The notes below the pieces were generated by a model. The model was not told the DNA's origin and did no database searches. It saw only the letters and a list, made by a program, of their open reading frames with translations. Shown here piece by piece: positions 1 through 8,113 of a DNA stretch of 64,000 nucleotides. The translations under genes were made by a program, and so were the position numbers. This DNA comes from Pseudomonas sp. RIT-PI-q (GTDB taxonomy: Bacteria > Pseudomonadota > Gammaproteobacteria > Pseudomonadales > Pseudomonadaceae): positions 597,763-661,762 of the forward strand of contig NZ_LHPC01000028.1 of NCBI RefSeq assembly GCF_001297125.1, given 5' to 3'. The stretch's first letter is position 1; each line of letters starts with the position of its first letter.

Positions 1-1
1 C

Positions 2-3000
2 TGCCTCAATGATTATGAGGCCTGGGCGGAAAATTTCTGGACCGGTTCGGTGCTTGATGTCGAGCAAGTATTCACGGTGGGTAACGACGTCCGACTCAGC
101 GCGCCGAAGGATTCCACCACCCCGGTCAGTTCGACAGTCGCCATGTGCCCGGCCAACGGTCCATTGACCCTGGTGCATATGTTTGAGGCCGCGAGGTTCG
201 TGCCGATCGGTAATACGCCGGTCATGCTCGAACGCATCATCTCGCAGCGCGATGGAGAATTGACGCTCGCTGAGCCCATCCACGAAACCATTGGCCCCAG
301 CGGCATCCTCGAAATTCCCGAATGCTGGCGTGGCCATCGCTACCGCATCACTTTTTTCCCCAATGTTTCGGCCGAGCACGTCAAAGCGCTCTATGCCTCT
401 TATCAAGGTGTGATCGGCGAGCTGGAAGGCTGGCTGCGTAACGAGTGGGCCACCGAGTTCCAGCCGCTTTGGACCGCATTTTCCAACGCTGGATTAACCC
501 AACGCTACGGCATGCTGCAACGGGCTGACTGGCGTGGCTTCGAGAATTCGCTGAACGGTGTATGGGATGACGTGAAGCAGCTCTACGCCCTGATAGCGGA
601 TCTGCAGGCCAACAGCGAAAAGCTCCTTGAATACCTGACCCAGAGCGAACTCGAAACACTGCTGAACGCCTCGGCTGAAGCCATCGCCACTGTGTTGTTG
701 GTGTTGAGCGACGAGCCGTTGATGTTCATTTACCTCGCGGCCTTCACCAGTTGGCTGAGGATGTTGCCGCCGCAACACGTTGCCGAAGTCGTAGCGGAAA
801 TCCGCACAGGCATATTGATCAGCTTTCTGCTGGTGTGCCTTACAGGTCCCGCAGGCTTGAAACTCGGCTTGAGCGCCGAAGTTCTGGGCAAGATCAAGTC
901 TGCGCGAGCCCGGGAATGGCTGGCGGGTGCAGGCCTGCGCCTGTCCGGGCTGATGGCCGGGTCTGACCTCAATGCGCACGCGGGTGTGCTCAAACCGTTG
1001 ATGGTCAGCGCCCGAAATGCGCCGCTCAAACCTGCGCCTACGGTTCCTTTGCGGATAACTACCACCGATTCACCGGTGGTGCTGGTGAACAATCCGCTCG
1101 CCATTGCTCGCGACAAGTCCCGGGCCATGACCAGGGTTGCCAGACAGGAGCATCGCGATGACGCCCCTGCTCAGGCGAAAAACCCCAACGGCGACAGTGC
1201 CGATTGCTCAGTGCTGACCTGCACCAGCGGTTGTCCGGTATCGATGGTCACGGGCGAAGAGTTGCTCACGCTGACCGACGGTTCGCTGGACGGCAATTTA
1301 CCGTTCGATTTCACCCGACTCTATCGCACCAGCGCCGCCGAATTCGATTGCGGACTCGGCTTTGGTTGGAGTCACAGCCTCGCGCATCGTCTGGACATCG
1401 ATAACGACAGCGTCATCTGGAGCGACCACGAAAACCGTCGCACCACTTTTCCGCTGCCAAACATCGAACGCCCGGCGATCCACAACAGCCTGTCACGGGC
1501 GGCGATTTATCTGGGGGGCGGGCCGGAAGAGCTGATCCTCGCACTGGCTGGTGAGAAAGCGCGATTTCTCCACTTTCGTACAGGACGCCTGACGGCGATC
1601 AGCGATGCCTATGGCAATCGACTGACGGTGCAGCGTGACACTTCTGACAGGATCAAACGCCTCGACAACGGCGCCGGGCGCTCCCTGCTATTGCGTTATG
1701 AACGTCGGCATCTGATCGCCGTCGATTATCAGAGCTTTCATCCAGCCGACACTCAGGAAGACACCTGGCGTACCGAACAGACACTGGTTACCTACCGCTA
1801 TGACGCCTGTCATCGCTTGATCGAAGCGACAAATGCCGCCGGCGAAAGCGAACGCTACGACTACGACGACCAGCAAGTCCTTCTCCAGCGGCAACTGGCC
1901 GGTGGGGCGAGCTTCTTCTGGGAGTGGGAAAGGTCTGGCAAGGCTGCGCGATGCGTCCGGCATTGGGCGTCATTTTCGCAGATGGACACGCGCTACGTTT
2001 GGGATGACCACGGTAGCGTCATCGTCCGGAACGCCGATGGTAGCGAAGAGGTTTACGCCCATGACGATCGGGCACGGCTGGTGCGCAAGGTCGGGCCGGA
2101 GGGTGGCGAGCAGCTAAAGTCCTACGACGATGAAGGTCAGTTGATTGCCGAGCAGGATCCGCTCGGGGCGATTACCCGATATTGCTATGACGAGATGGGT
2201 CGGCTGGTCGCGCAGATTCCACCTGAAGATGAGCCCACTACCTACCAATATCGCAATGGTTTCCTACATGCGCGGTATCGCGGCAAAGCGGTGTGGAAGT
2301 ATCAGCGCAATGCCCAGGGGGACATCACAGAAGCGACCGACCCCGAGGGCCATGTCACCCACTGTTACTACGACGAAAAAGGTCGGCTGCTGTCGATCCG
2401 CTCCCCGGACACCAGTCGGCATGTGTTCGTCTGGAATGCCTTGGGACAGCTACTCGAAGAGACCTTGCCGGACGGTGGTCAACGGCGTTTTTCCTACGAT
2501 GCATTGGGCCGGCAGATTACTCGTCAGGATGAACACGGTGCCGTCACCCGTTATCAGTGGGACGCTGTCGGCCGACTGATCCAGACGACGCTCCCTACAG
2601 GTGCCAGTCGCGCGTTCAGCTACAACGCCTACGGCAAGATCACCGCCGAACGCGATGAACTGGGCCGCATTACCCGTTTTGAGTATGCCGAAGACCTGCA
2701 CCTGGTCAGTCGCCGGATCAATCCCGATGGCACACAACTGCGTTATCGCTACGACAACGCCCGGCTTTTGCTGACGGAAGTCGAGAACGAATCCGGCGAA
2801 AAGTACCAACTGGACTACACGCCCAACGGATTGATCCGACAGGAAACCGGTTTTGACGGTCGACGCACCGCCTATGCCTATGACCTCAACGGTCAGTTGC
2901 TGGAGAAAACCGAGTTCGGTGATGACGGTTCACAGCGGGTTACGGGATATCAGCGCAACTCGGCGGGCCGGCTGCTGGTCAAGACGCTGCCCGACGGCGT

Positions 3001-4756
3001 CAAGATCGAATATCGCTACGACAGCCTTGGCCGACTGGTCAGTGTCGATGATGGTCACGATCATCCGCTGGAGTTCGAGTACGACTCTCAGGATCGCCTG
3101 ATCACCGAGCACCAAGGCTGGGGCACTCTGCGGTATGCCTATGACGCCTGCGGCCGACTCAACCACCTGCGACTGCCGGACAACAGCAAACTCGATTACC
3201 ACCACGCCAAGGGCGGCGCGCTGTCAGCCATTGACCTCAATGGCGCCCGACTGACGTCACATACATTCCTTGCCGGCCGCGAACAAAACCGTCAACAAGG
3301 TCTATTGTTCAGCGACTATCAGTACGACGATCAGGGCCGTCTGAACGCTCACACCGTCAGACAACACCGACAACCGCTGCATCGACGTGACTATGCCTAC
3401 AGCGCCAATGGCAACCTCGACGCCATTGCCGACACGCGACACGGCCAGCGCAGCTACCAATACGATCCACTCGACCGCCTGATCCGCGTTCGCCACTCCC
3501 GCGATCACCAACCGGAAAGCTTTGCCCACGATCCGGCGGGCAACCTGCTGATGCAAGACCGCCCCGGCGCGGCGAAGGTTTTGGGTAATCGGTTGTTGAT
3601 GCAGGGTGATCGCCATTACGATTACGACGCCTTCGGCAACCTGATCCGCGAACGCCGCGGCACCGCGCAAAAACTGATCACCGAGTACCGCTACGACTGC
3701 CAGCATCGACTGATCGGCGTCACCCTGCCCAATGGCAGCCAGGCGACTTACCGCTACGACGCCTTCGGCCGCCGCATCAGCAAATCCGTCGACGGCAACA
3801 CCACCGAATTTTTCTGGCAGGGCGACAAACTAGTCGCCGAAAGTAGCCGCGAGCATTACCGCAGCTACGTCTACGAACCGGGCAGCTTCCGACCGCTGGC
3901 CATGCTCGACGGCAAAGGCCCGCGCCAGGCGTGCCCGTTCTATTACCAACTCGACCACCTCGGCACACCGCTGGAGCTCACCGACTACAGCGGCGACATC
4001 ATCTGGGCCGCCCAATACCCCGCCTATGGCCGCCCCCCCCGCCTCAACCGCGACACCCACCAGGTTCTCGACCAGCCGTTGAGGTTTCAAGGGCAATACT
4101 TCGATGCGGAAACCGGCCTGCATTACAACCGGCATCGCTACTACAATCCGGAGACTGGACGGTATCTGACCCAGGACCCGATCAAACTGGCGGGAGGGTT
4201 GAATGGGTATCGGTATGGGCTGAATCCGACGGGTTGGGTTGATCCGTTGGGGTTGAATGAGTGTCCGGGGGGTGATGGGTGTAAGAGGCCTTCGTTTGGG
4301 GATGAAGAGCCGGCGGGGAAGGCTAGGGTTGATGAGGGGGAACCCCTCACCCCATCCACGAAACCAAAGAACAAGTACTTGTACCGCGGAGATTCCCGGG
4401 AAGACTGGGAGATTTTCGAAACGGGATTTGAGCCCTTGGGAGAGAGCATGGATCTCTACTTACATGCGATGGACAACAGAAGTCCTCCCAGCTTTTTTGT
4501 CAGTGCTTCGACCTCGATGAAGGAGGCCATAAAGTTCGCGACGGGCTACGGCTTTGATGATGGCTTCGTCTATGTAATAAAAAACATTCGCGGAATAGAT
4601 GTGAATAAAAGGCTCGGCGTGCTTTCTCCTCATAGGAACGAGGTTGAAATCGCTTTACCGGGAGGAGTAGATAGCCGCGACATACTTGGCGTGACCCCTG
4701 TCAACGCCGATGGTAGCTATGTGGGCTACTCCACCCCTAACCCATACCGGAAGTAG
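2..4756 (+). CDS. Rhs polymorphic toxin with C-terminal ADP-ribosyltransferase-like domain (5' end outside window)
   Basis: The frame is open to the left edge (a GTG at 50 is only an internal codon), so the N terminus, where any PAAR or chaperone-binding part would sit, is missing. Numbering from codon 50: hydrophobic segments lie at about 220-280; the Rhs core entry (GCPVSMVTGEE) near 395; then about 900 residues of YD repeats such as RYDALGR and YDYDAFGN; then the core-closing motif GRYLTQDP and WVDPLGL near 1398. In the Rhs family this motif is the self-cleavage site that frees the tip. The tip (about 1403-1568) has the order YRGD (R1446), FFVSAS (S1485) and NEVE (E1531/E1533) followed by PGG, matching the R-S-ExE signature of enterotoxin-A/scabin-like ADP-ribosyltransferases. 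The tip is much AT-richer than the core, as expected for an exchanged toxin module. Delivery by type VI secretion is inferred. The target (protein, DNA or RNA) cannot be read from sequence. Confidence 0.93.
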   Translation, partial: CLNDYEAWAENFWTGSVLDVEQVFTVGNDVRLSAPKDSTTPVSSTVAMCPANGPLTLVHMFEAARFVPIGNTPVMLERIISQRDGELTLAEPIHETIGPSGILEIPECWRGHRYRITFFPNVSAEHVKALYASYQGVIGELEGWLRNEWATEFQPLWTAFSNAGLTQRYGMLQRADWRGFENSLNGVWDDVKQLYALIADLQANSEKLLEYLTQSELETLLNASAEAIATVLLVLSDEPLMFIYLAAFTSWLRMLPPQHVAEVVAEIRTGILISFLLVCLTGPAGLKLGLSAEVLGKIKSARAREWLAGAGLRLSGLMAGSDLNAHAGVLKPLMVSARNAPLKPAPTVPLRITTTDSPVVLVNNPLAIARDKSRAMTRVARQEHRDDAPAQAKNPNGDSADCSVLTCTSGCPVSMVTGEELLTLTDGSLDGNLPFDFTRLYRTSAAEFDCGLGFGWSHSLAHRLDIDNDSVIWSDHENRRTTFPLPNIERPAIHNSLSRAAIYLGGGPEELILALAGEKARFLHFRTGRLTAISDAYGNRLTVQRDTSDRIKRLDNGAGRSLLLRYERRHLIAVDYQSFHPADTQEDTWRTEQTLVTYRYDACHRLIEATNAAGESERYDYDDQQVLLQRQLAGGASFFWEWERSGKAARCVRHWASFSQMDTRYVWDDHGSVIVRNADGSEEVYAHDDRARLVRKVGPEGGEQLKSYDDEGQLIAEQDPLGAITRYCYDEMGRLVAQIPPEDEPTTYQYRNGFLHARYRGKAVWKYQRNAQGDITEATDPEGHVTHCYYDEKGRLLSIRSPDTSRHVFVWNALGQLLEETLPDGGQRRFSYDALGRQITRQDEHGAVTRYQWDAVGRLIQTTLPTGASRAFSYNAYGKITAERDELGRITRFEYAEDLHLVSRRINPDGTQLRYRYDNARLLLTEVENESGEKYQLDYTPNGLIRQETGFDGRRTAYAYDLNGQLLEKTEFGDDGSQRVTGYQRNSAGRLLVKTLPDGVKIEYRYDSLGRLVSVDDGHDHPLEFEYDSQDRLITEHQGWGTLRYAYDACGRLNHLRLPDNSKLDYHHAKGGALSAIDLNGARLTSHTFLAGREQNRQQGLLFSDYQYDDQGRLNAHTVRQHRQPLHRRDYAYSANGNLDAIADTRHGQRSYQYDPLDRLIRVRHSRDHQPESFAHDPAGNLLMQDRPGAAKVLGNRLLMQGDRHYDYDAFGNLIRERRGTAQKLITEYRYDCQHRLIGVTLPNGSQATYRYDAFGRRISKSVDGNTTEFFWQGDKLVAESSREHYRSYVYEPGSFRPLAMLDGKGPRQACPFYYQLDHLGTPLELTDYSGDIIWAAQYPAYGRPPRLNRDTHQVLDQPLRFQGQYFDAETGLHYNRHRYYNPETGRYLTQDPIKLAGGLNGYRYGLNPTGWVDPLGLNECPGGDGCKRPSFGDEEPAGKARVDEGEPLTPSTKPKNKYLYRGDSREDWEIFETGFEPLGESMDLYLHAMDNRSPPSFFVSASTSMKEAIKFATGYGFDDGFVYVIKNIRGIDVNKRLGVLSPHRNEVEIALPGGVDSRDILGVTPVNADGSYVGYSTPNPYRK

Positions 4757-4758
4757 TT

Positions 4759-5151
4759 ATGAAAACTATAGCGATAGCTACAAACACCCACGGAGTCACC
4801 GAAACGGTTTCAATTGAATGCGACCGAAAAAATCTGACATTAGTTTTTACGGCTAAAAACGGCCTGAGAAAAACATACGCAGCTGATGACCTTTACGAGT
4901 GCCTTGGGCTGTTACGGGCTGATTTCCCTGAAACAAAATTTTTATGCAAAGGCGCCAAACTCAATGTGCATCCCTCACGTATGGCATCGCAAATGTCCGG
5001 TGGCGTTGTGGCGTATGAACTTCGCATGGGAAAACCAACCGAAACTGAAGACATAGTTAACATCTTCGACGTTGAAGAGACAGACATCACAAATGACATC
5101 CAACAACAAAGGGATTTTTACAGGCGCTGGATCGATTCTCTAATGGAATAA
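4759..5151 (+). CDS. Probable immunity protein for the Rhs ADP-ribosyltransferase tip
   Basis: This 130-residue acidic cytosolic protein starts 2 bases after the Rhs stop codon, with GGAAG upstream of the ATG inside the end of the Rhs gene, so the two are translationally coupled. It has no signal peptide or membrane segment. I do not recognise its family. The assignment rests on position: the gene directly behind an Rhs toxin tip normally encodes the cognate immunity protein. Its base composition is AT-rich like the toxin tip and unlike the Rhs core, which suggests the two were acquired together. Confidence 0.8.
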   Translation: MKTIAIATNTHGVTETVSIECDRKNLTLVFTAKNGLRKTYAADDLYECLGLLRADFPETKFLCKGAKLNVHPSRMASQMSGGVVAYELRMGKPTETEDIVNIFDVEETDITNDIQQQRDFYRRWIDSLME

Positions 5152-5241
5152 AAGGGGCGAGTCTTTTGGAACTCTACGACGGAATGACTAGCGTCCTGCA
5201 AGGGACGCTAGAGTCGTGACATTCGTCAAATGTCTTTCAGC

Positions 5242-5454
5242 TCAACTCGGCTCACCCGAGCCATCCTCACCCGCAATGTCCGGGTCATCTGGCAGCGCCT
5301 CAACATCCCCACGCTTCACATCATCCGAAGGCACTTGCTCCACCTCAGTGTCATCGTCCGGCGGACGTTGATCGCGGCTCAACGAATCCGTGGGTGACGG
5401 CAGCGGATACTCGGGGGTTTCATCGATGTCTGCGTTTTTCGGAACAGAGTTCAT
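5242..5454 (-). CDS. Small acidic hypothetical protein
   Basis: A 70-residue protein rich in Asp, Glu and Pro, with no predicted membrane segment, probably disordered. The start at 5454 is supported by AGAGG seven bases upstream. It lies next to a second small acidic protein (5552-5740) on the same strand. I do not recognise a domain. Confidence 0.6.
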   Translation of the reverse strand: MNSVPKNADIDETPEYPLPSPTDSLSRDQRPPDDDTEVEQVPSDDVKRGDVEALPDDPDIAGEDGSGEPS

Positions 5455-5551
5455 AGGGCACCTCTCGAAGAGCCTGAAAAGCAGGCCCTGATATTTCGAG
5501 AGCGGTGCAATGCGCGCGTTCGATCAGAGAGACGATCGGTCACCAGGCTGA

Positions 5552-5740
5552 TCAATCCTCTTCTTCGTCCTCCTCCTCTTCTTCATATTCGAGGTTCCCC
5601 ACATCACCCGCGTCATCGGAATCGTTCAGCGGCACCGTCGCATCATCCATCAGCGAACCCGGGTCTTCGTTGCCGGGGTCGTTAATGAACGGAAGCCCGC
5701 TCGGGCCTTTTTCTTCCTTGCCTTCGGTTTCAGGAGTCAT
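5552..5740 (-). CDS. Small acidic hypothetical protein with Glu-rich tail
   Basis: A 62-residue protein ending in a near-pure Glu/Asp tract (residues about 50-62). Start 5740 (MTPETEGK) is chosen over the ATG at 5752 because GAGG sits seven bases before it. No membrane segment or known domain is visible. It shares extreme acidity and short length with its neighbour at 5242-5454 but little obvious sequence. Function unknown. Confidence 0.55.
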   Translation of the reverse strand: MTPETEGKEEKGPSGLPFINDPGNEDPGSLMDDATVPLNDSDDAGDVGNLEYEEEEEDEEED

Positions 5741-5821
5741 GGCTTGCCTCATAACGTTCAGGGTGTATGAAGTTCGAGGTAACCTGCGGCCAAACGTTCC
5801 GACGTCCAGTCCACAGATACG

Positions 5822-5848
5822 AAAAACCCGGCACGAGGCCGGGTTTTT
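5822..5848 (-). terminator. Rho-independent terminator of the 5868-6296 gene
   Basis: Stem CCCGGC (5827-5832) pairs with GCCGGG (5838-5843) over a 5-base loop, with an A-tract on the plus strand that gives a U-run on the minus transcript. It sits 20 bases after the glycine-zipper gene stop and could work in both directions. Confidence 0.8.
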
Positions 5849-5867
5849 GCGGTGATTCGAGGTCGAT

Positions 5868-6296
5868 TTAGTGATGTTTGTTTCTGTGCTTGTTCCGATG
5901 TTTATTTTTGTTGCCGTTACCCGAATGAGAACTGCCACTGTCGGTGCCCAGGTTATTACCGACCGCACCACCCGCCGCACCACCCAGGCCTGCGCCGATG
6001 GTAGAGCCGGTCGAGCCACCGAGACTGTTACCAATCACCGAGCCGCCAGCTGAGCCCAAACCACCGCCGATGGCGGCTTCCGTACGGCTGCCTTTTTTGG
6101 CACCCACTGCACTGCCCGCCGCGCCGCCGACGCCGGCGCCGATTGCTGCACCCGTGCTGCCGCCCATTTGCTGGCCGACCACGTTACCCAGCGCACCGCC
6201 AATACCACCGCCAACTGCAGCTGTGCCGTCACCGGCAGCCATTGCACCTTGAGCGACCAAAAGTCCCAGAACCACTGTGGACAATGTCAAACGCAT
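5868..6296 (-). CDS. Exported glycine-zipper protein, copy 1
   Basis: 142 residues. A signal peptide of about 20 residues ends in AQGAMA, followed by alternating GGxxGxxxG repeats typical of glycine-zipper domains, which insert into or line membranes. The C-terminal tail (about 125-142) is a His/Lys/Asn-rich repeat (NKHRNKHRNKHH) absent from the paralogue at 6489-6860. GAGG precedes the ATG by 9 bases. Each copy has its own terminator, so the two are tandem duplicates transcribed separately. The cellular role is unknown; outer-membrane or periplasmic localisation is inferred from the signal peptide. Confidence 0.85.
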   Translation of the reverse strand: MRLTLSTVVLGLLVAQGAMAAGDGTAAVGGGIGGALGNVVGQQMGGSTGAAIGAGVGGAAGSAVGAKKGSRTEAAIGGGLGSAGGSVIGNSLGGSTGSTIGAGLGGAAGGAVGNNLGTDSGSSHSGNGNKNKHRNKHRNKHH

Positions 6297-6443
6297 GATT
6301 TGAACCTCTAATTTCGCATCGGGGGTGAAGAGAACGCGCTGCGGATGGGCGTGAGTCTAGCACCTGCGCCCGCTGAATCCCGTCAGCGATAAGGGTTGGA
6401 CCGCGATGGCGTGCGAAGCGCTCGATATGACACATTCAGACAC

Positions 6444-6472
6444 GAAAAACCCGGCATCAAGCCGGGCTTTTC
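6444..6472 (-). terminator. Rho-independent terminator of the 6489-6860 gene
   Basis: CCCGGC (6450-6455) pairs with GCCGGG (6461-6466) over a 5-base loop, with a U-run on the minus strand. The sequence is nearly the same as the terminator after the paralogue at 5822-5848, so the duplication included the terminator. Confidence 0.8.
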
Positions 6473-6488
6473 ATTGGATCGATTTCGA

Positions 6489-6860
6489 TCAGTGACGCTT
6501 GTGACCTTTGGCCAGGTTGCTACCCACGCCGCCGCCCAATGCGCCGCCCAAACCTGCGCCGATGGTGGAGCCAGTCTTGCCACCCAGGCTGTTGCCGATC
6601 ACCGAACCACCGGCCGCGCCAACGCCGCCGCCAATGGCTGCTTTAGTACGGCTGCCTTTGCGTGCGGCAACGGCACTGCCCGCTGCACCTGCAACGCCTG
6701 CACCAATCGCTGCACCGGTGCTGCCGCCCATGCTTTGGCCAACCACGTTGCCCAGCGCGCCACCCAGACCACCGCCGATCGCGGCAGTGCCGTCACCAGC
6801 AGCCATCGCACCTTGAGCAACCAGAAGCCCAAGAACCAAAGCAGGCAGTGTTAAACGCAT
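6489..6860 (-). CDS. Exported glycine-zipper protein, copy 2
   Basis: 123 residues, starting at 6860 (MRLTLPALVLG). The longer frame to 6974 lacks a ribosome site and would bury the signal peptide. GAGG lies 8 bases before the ATG. The signal peptide ends in AQGAMA, identical to copy 1, followed by glycine-zipper repeats to a short basic tail (KGHKRH). Most of the mature domain is near-identical to 5868-6296, so these are recent tandem paralogues that differ mainly in the tail. Confidence 0.85.
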   Translation of the reverse strand: MRLTLPALVLGLLVAQGAMAAGDGTAAIGGGLGGALGNVVGQSMGGSTGAAIGAGVAGAAGSAVAARKGSRTKAAIGGGVGAAGGSVIGNSLGGKTGSTIGAGLGGALGGGVGSNLAKGHKRH

Positions 6861-6999
6861 GACGAAAACCTCAAAAATAGGGGGAAACCGAAAGCCGGGG
6901 ATTGAAAGCTTTAGCGCAGGGAACGTCCACACAAAAACGTCCTCTCCTCGCAAATAGCGACGATTGGACAGCATTTATGGAAAAGGTTTTATGGCAGGC

Positions 7000-7026
7000 A
7001 AAAAAAAGCCCGCTGGGGAACGGGCT
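7000..7026 (-). terminator. Minus-strand terminator hairpin in the 6861-7171 gap
   Basis: AGCCCG (7007-7012) pairs with CGGGCT (7021-7026) and a run of seven or more U follows on the minus strand. No recognised gene ends here. The next gene upstream on this strand already has its own terminator at 7129-7155, so this hairpin may end a short transcript of about 100 bases. Nothing else was recognised in this 311-base gap. Confidence 0.65.
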
Positions 7027-7128
7027 AGGAGTTGCTTTCTAACGGATGAGTTGAGCCTACGTAAGACGTTGTGAAAACTTTGTGAAAGACGCCGCCCGAA
7101 ACGTTCGCTGTCACACATCCTCCAGACA

Positions 7129-7155
7129 TAAAAAAACCCCGTTCGATGACGGGGT
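7129..7155 (-). terminator. Rho-independent terminator of the 7172-7360 gene
   Basis: ACCCCGT (7136-7142) pairs with ACGGGGT (7149-7155), followed on the minus strand by a run of U, 17 bases after the stop codon of the small gene. Confidence 0.8.
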
Positions 7156-7171
7156 CTGTCCGGTGGTTTCA

Positions 7172-7360
7172 TCACTTCCTGGCAGGCGCCGTTACCTTGG
7201 GCAAGAATTTCGCCTTCGGTCCTCCGCTTACCTTGGATTTCATCTTGCCAACCTCGGCCTGGTCTTCACCGAAGCCAGCCACGTACTCCGTCTGGCCACA
7301 CTGCACGCAATTGTTGATCGGAAACTCTGCCCCGTCGTCTTCGATATACGGATCAGTCAT
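7172..7360 (-). CDS. Small hypothetical protein with one CxxC
   Basis: 62 residues; GAGAGGGG lies 7 bases before the ATG. It carries a single NCVQCG pair near residues 17-22, too little for a full zinc ribbon, and a basic C-terminal half ending in KVTAPARK. It is monocistronic, with its own terminator. Family not recognised. Confidence 0.6.
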   Translation of the reverse strand: MTDPYIEDDGAEFPINNCVQCGQTEYVAGFGEDQAEVGKMKSKVSGGPKAKFLPKVTAPARK

Positions 7361-7508
7361 AAATTCGCCCCTCTCAAAAACGGGATCGACACCGGCAAGC
7401 CCTATTTGCCTGAAAAATATCGACCACCAAGGATTTTGAGACTAGCCGGTCATTACTGGACTTGTAGTTCAGATTGCTGAACGCCCGACGAATGGCCTCT
7501 CGTCAGGC

Positions 7509-7829
7509 TCACCGCAGTTTGACCGCCGTCCCGGTCACGAACACCACCACCATCCCACCCTTCCCGGCCGGCATACTGATCTCGAAATCGAGCCCCACCA
7601 CCGCATCCGCCTGAAGCGCCCGCGCCCGTTCCTTGATTTCGTCAGTGGCCTGGATACGCGCTTCCTTCAACGCCCGCTCCAACGTCTGCGAGCGCCCACC
7701 GAAAAAATCGCGCATCCCGGCGAACATATCGCGGACAACGTTGACCCCCTGCACCGACTCGGCGCTGACGATGTCCAGGTACGCAGTGATTTGCCGGCCT
7801 TCGATGGTGTGGGTTGTGGTGGTGATCAT
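7509..7829 (-). CDS. ybjQ: YbjQ family (UPF0145) protein
   Basis: 106 residues, the usual family length. It matches YbjQ along its length: an N-terminal TTHTIEGR strand, the GVNVVRDMFAGMRDFFGGRS helix region, the ALKEARIQATDEIKERA helix and the ADAVVGLDFEISM strand. Members form pentamers sometimes annotated as heavy-metal-binding, but no function has been demonstrated as far as I know. The gene is followed by about 130 bases with no gene before 7360. Confidence 0.85.
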   Translation of the reverse strand: MITTTTHTIEGRQITAYLDIVSAESVQGVNVVRDMFAGMRDFFGGRSQTLERALKEARIQATDEIKERARALQADAVVGLDFEISMPAGKGGMVVVFVTGTAVKLR

Positions 7830-7880
7830 GAGATTTCCTTGTTCATAGAGGCGCGTTTCCCCCCAAAGGTTTGACGAAAA

Positions 7881-7906
7881 TAAAAAAGCCCAGCATCGGC
7901 TGGGCT
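7881..7906 (-). terminator. Terminator of the serine hydrolase/zeta operon
   Basis: AGCCCAGC (7887-7894) pairs with GCTGGGCT (7899-7906) over ATCG, with a U-run on the minus strand. It sits 25 bases after the stop of the 60-residue gene. Confidence 0.85.
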
Positions 7907-7930
7907 TCGAAATTCAGGTATCGCTAATCT

Positions 7931-8113
7931 TTAGCCATTTTTCTCGGACGCCTTTTTCACCTTCTTGATCGCCTCAGCCTTCTCAATAACATCCCGTTGA
8001 GAAGCAATAGCTTTGTTGATCACAGCATTGTAGACATCCCGTTTGGTCTCTGCGGATGCCTTGGTGAAAAAGTCAGCCAAGGGACTGGAAGCCCCGTCTT
8101 TAGCTGCGTTCAT
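7931..8113 (-). CDS. 60-residue helical protein downstream of zeta toxin
   Basis: A short, charged, helix-prone protein with a Lys/Glu-rich C-terminal half. Its start overlaps the end of the zeta-type gene by 14 bases, so it belongs to the same transcript. Being small and downstream it could be an accessory or antidote protein, but it does not resemble a known epsilon antitoxin and the order (toxin first) is reversed from classical epsilon-zeta. Function unknown. Confidence 0.6.
   Translation of the reverse strand: MNAAKDGASSPLADFFTKASAETKRDVYNAVINKAIASQRDVIEKAEAIKKVKKASEKNG

Noticed and set aside
50..52. GTG at 50 as the start of the Rhs gene
   Set aside because: The frame is open to the window edge with protein-like sequence upstream (ending ENFWTGS), and Rhs proteins have longer N termini.
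5944..6252. Pro/Ala-rich plus-strand frames opposite the glycine-zipper genes
   Set aside because: The complement of Gly/Ala repeats always gives such Pro/Ala frames; the sense frames have signal peptides and ribosome sites.
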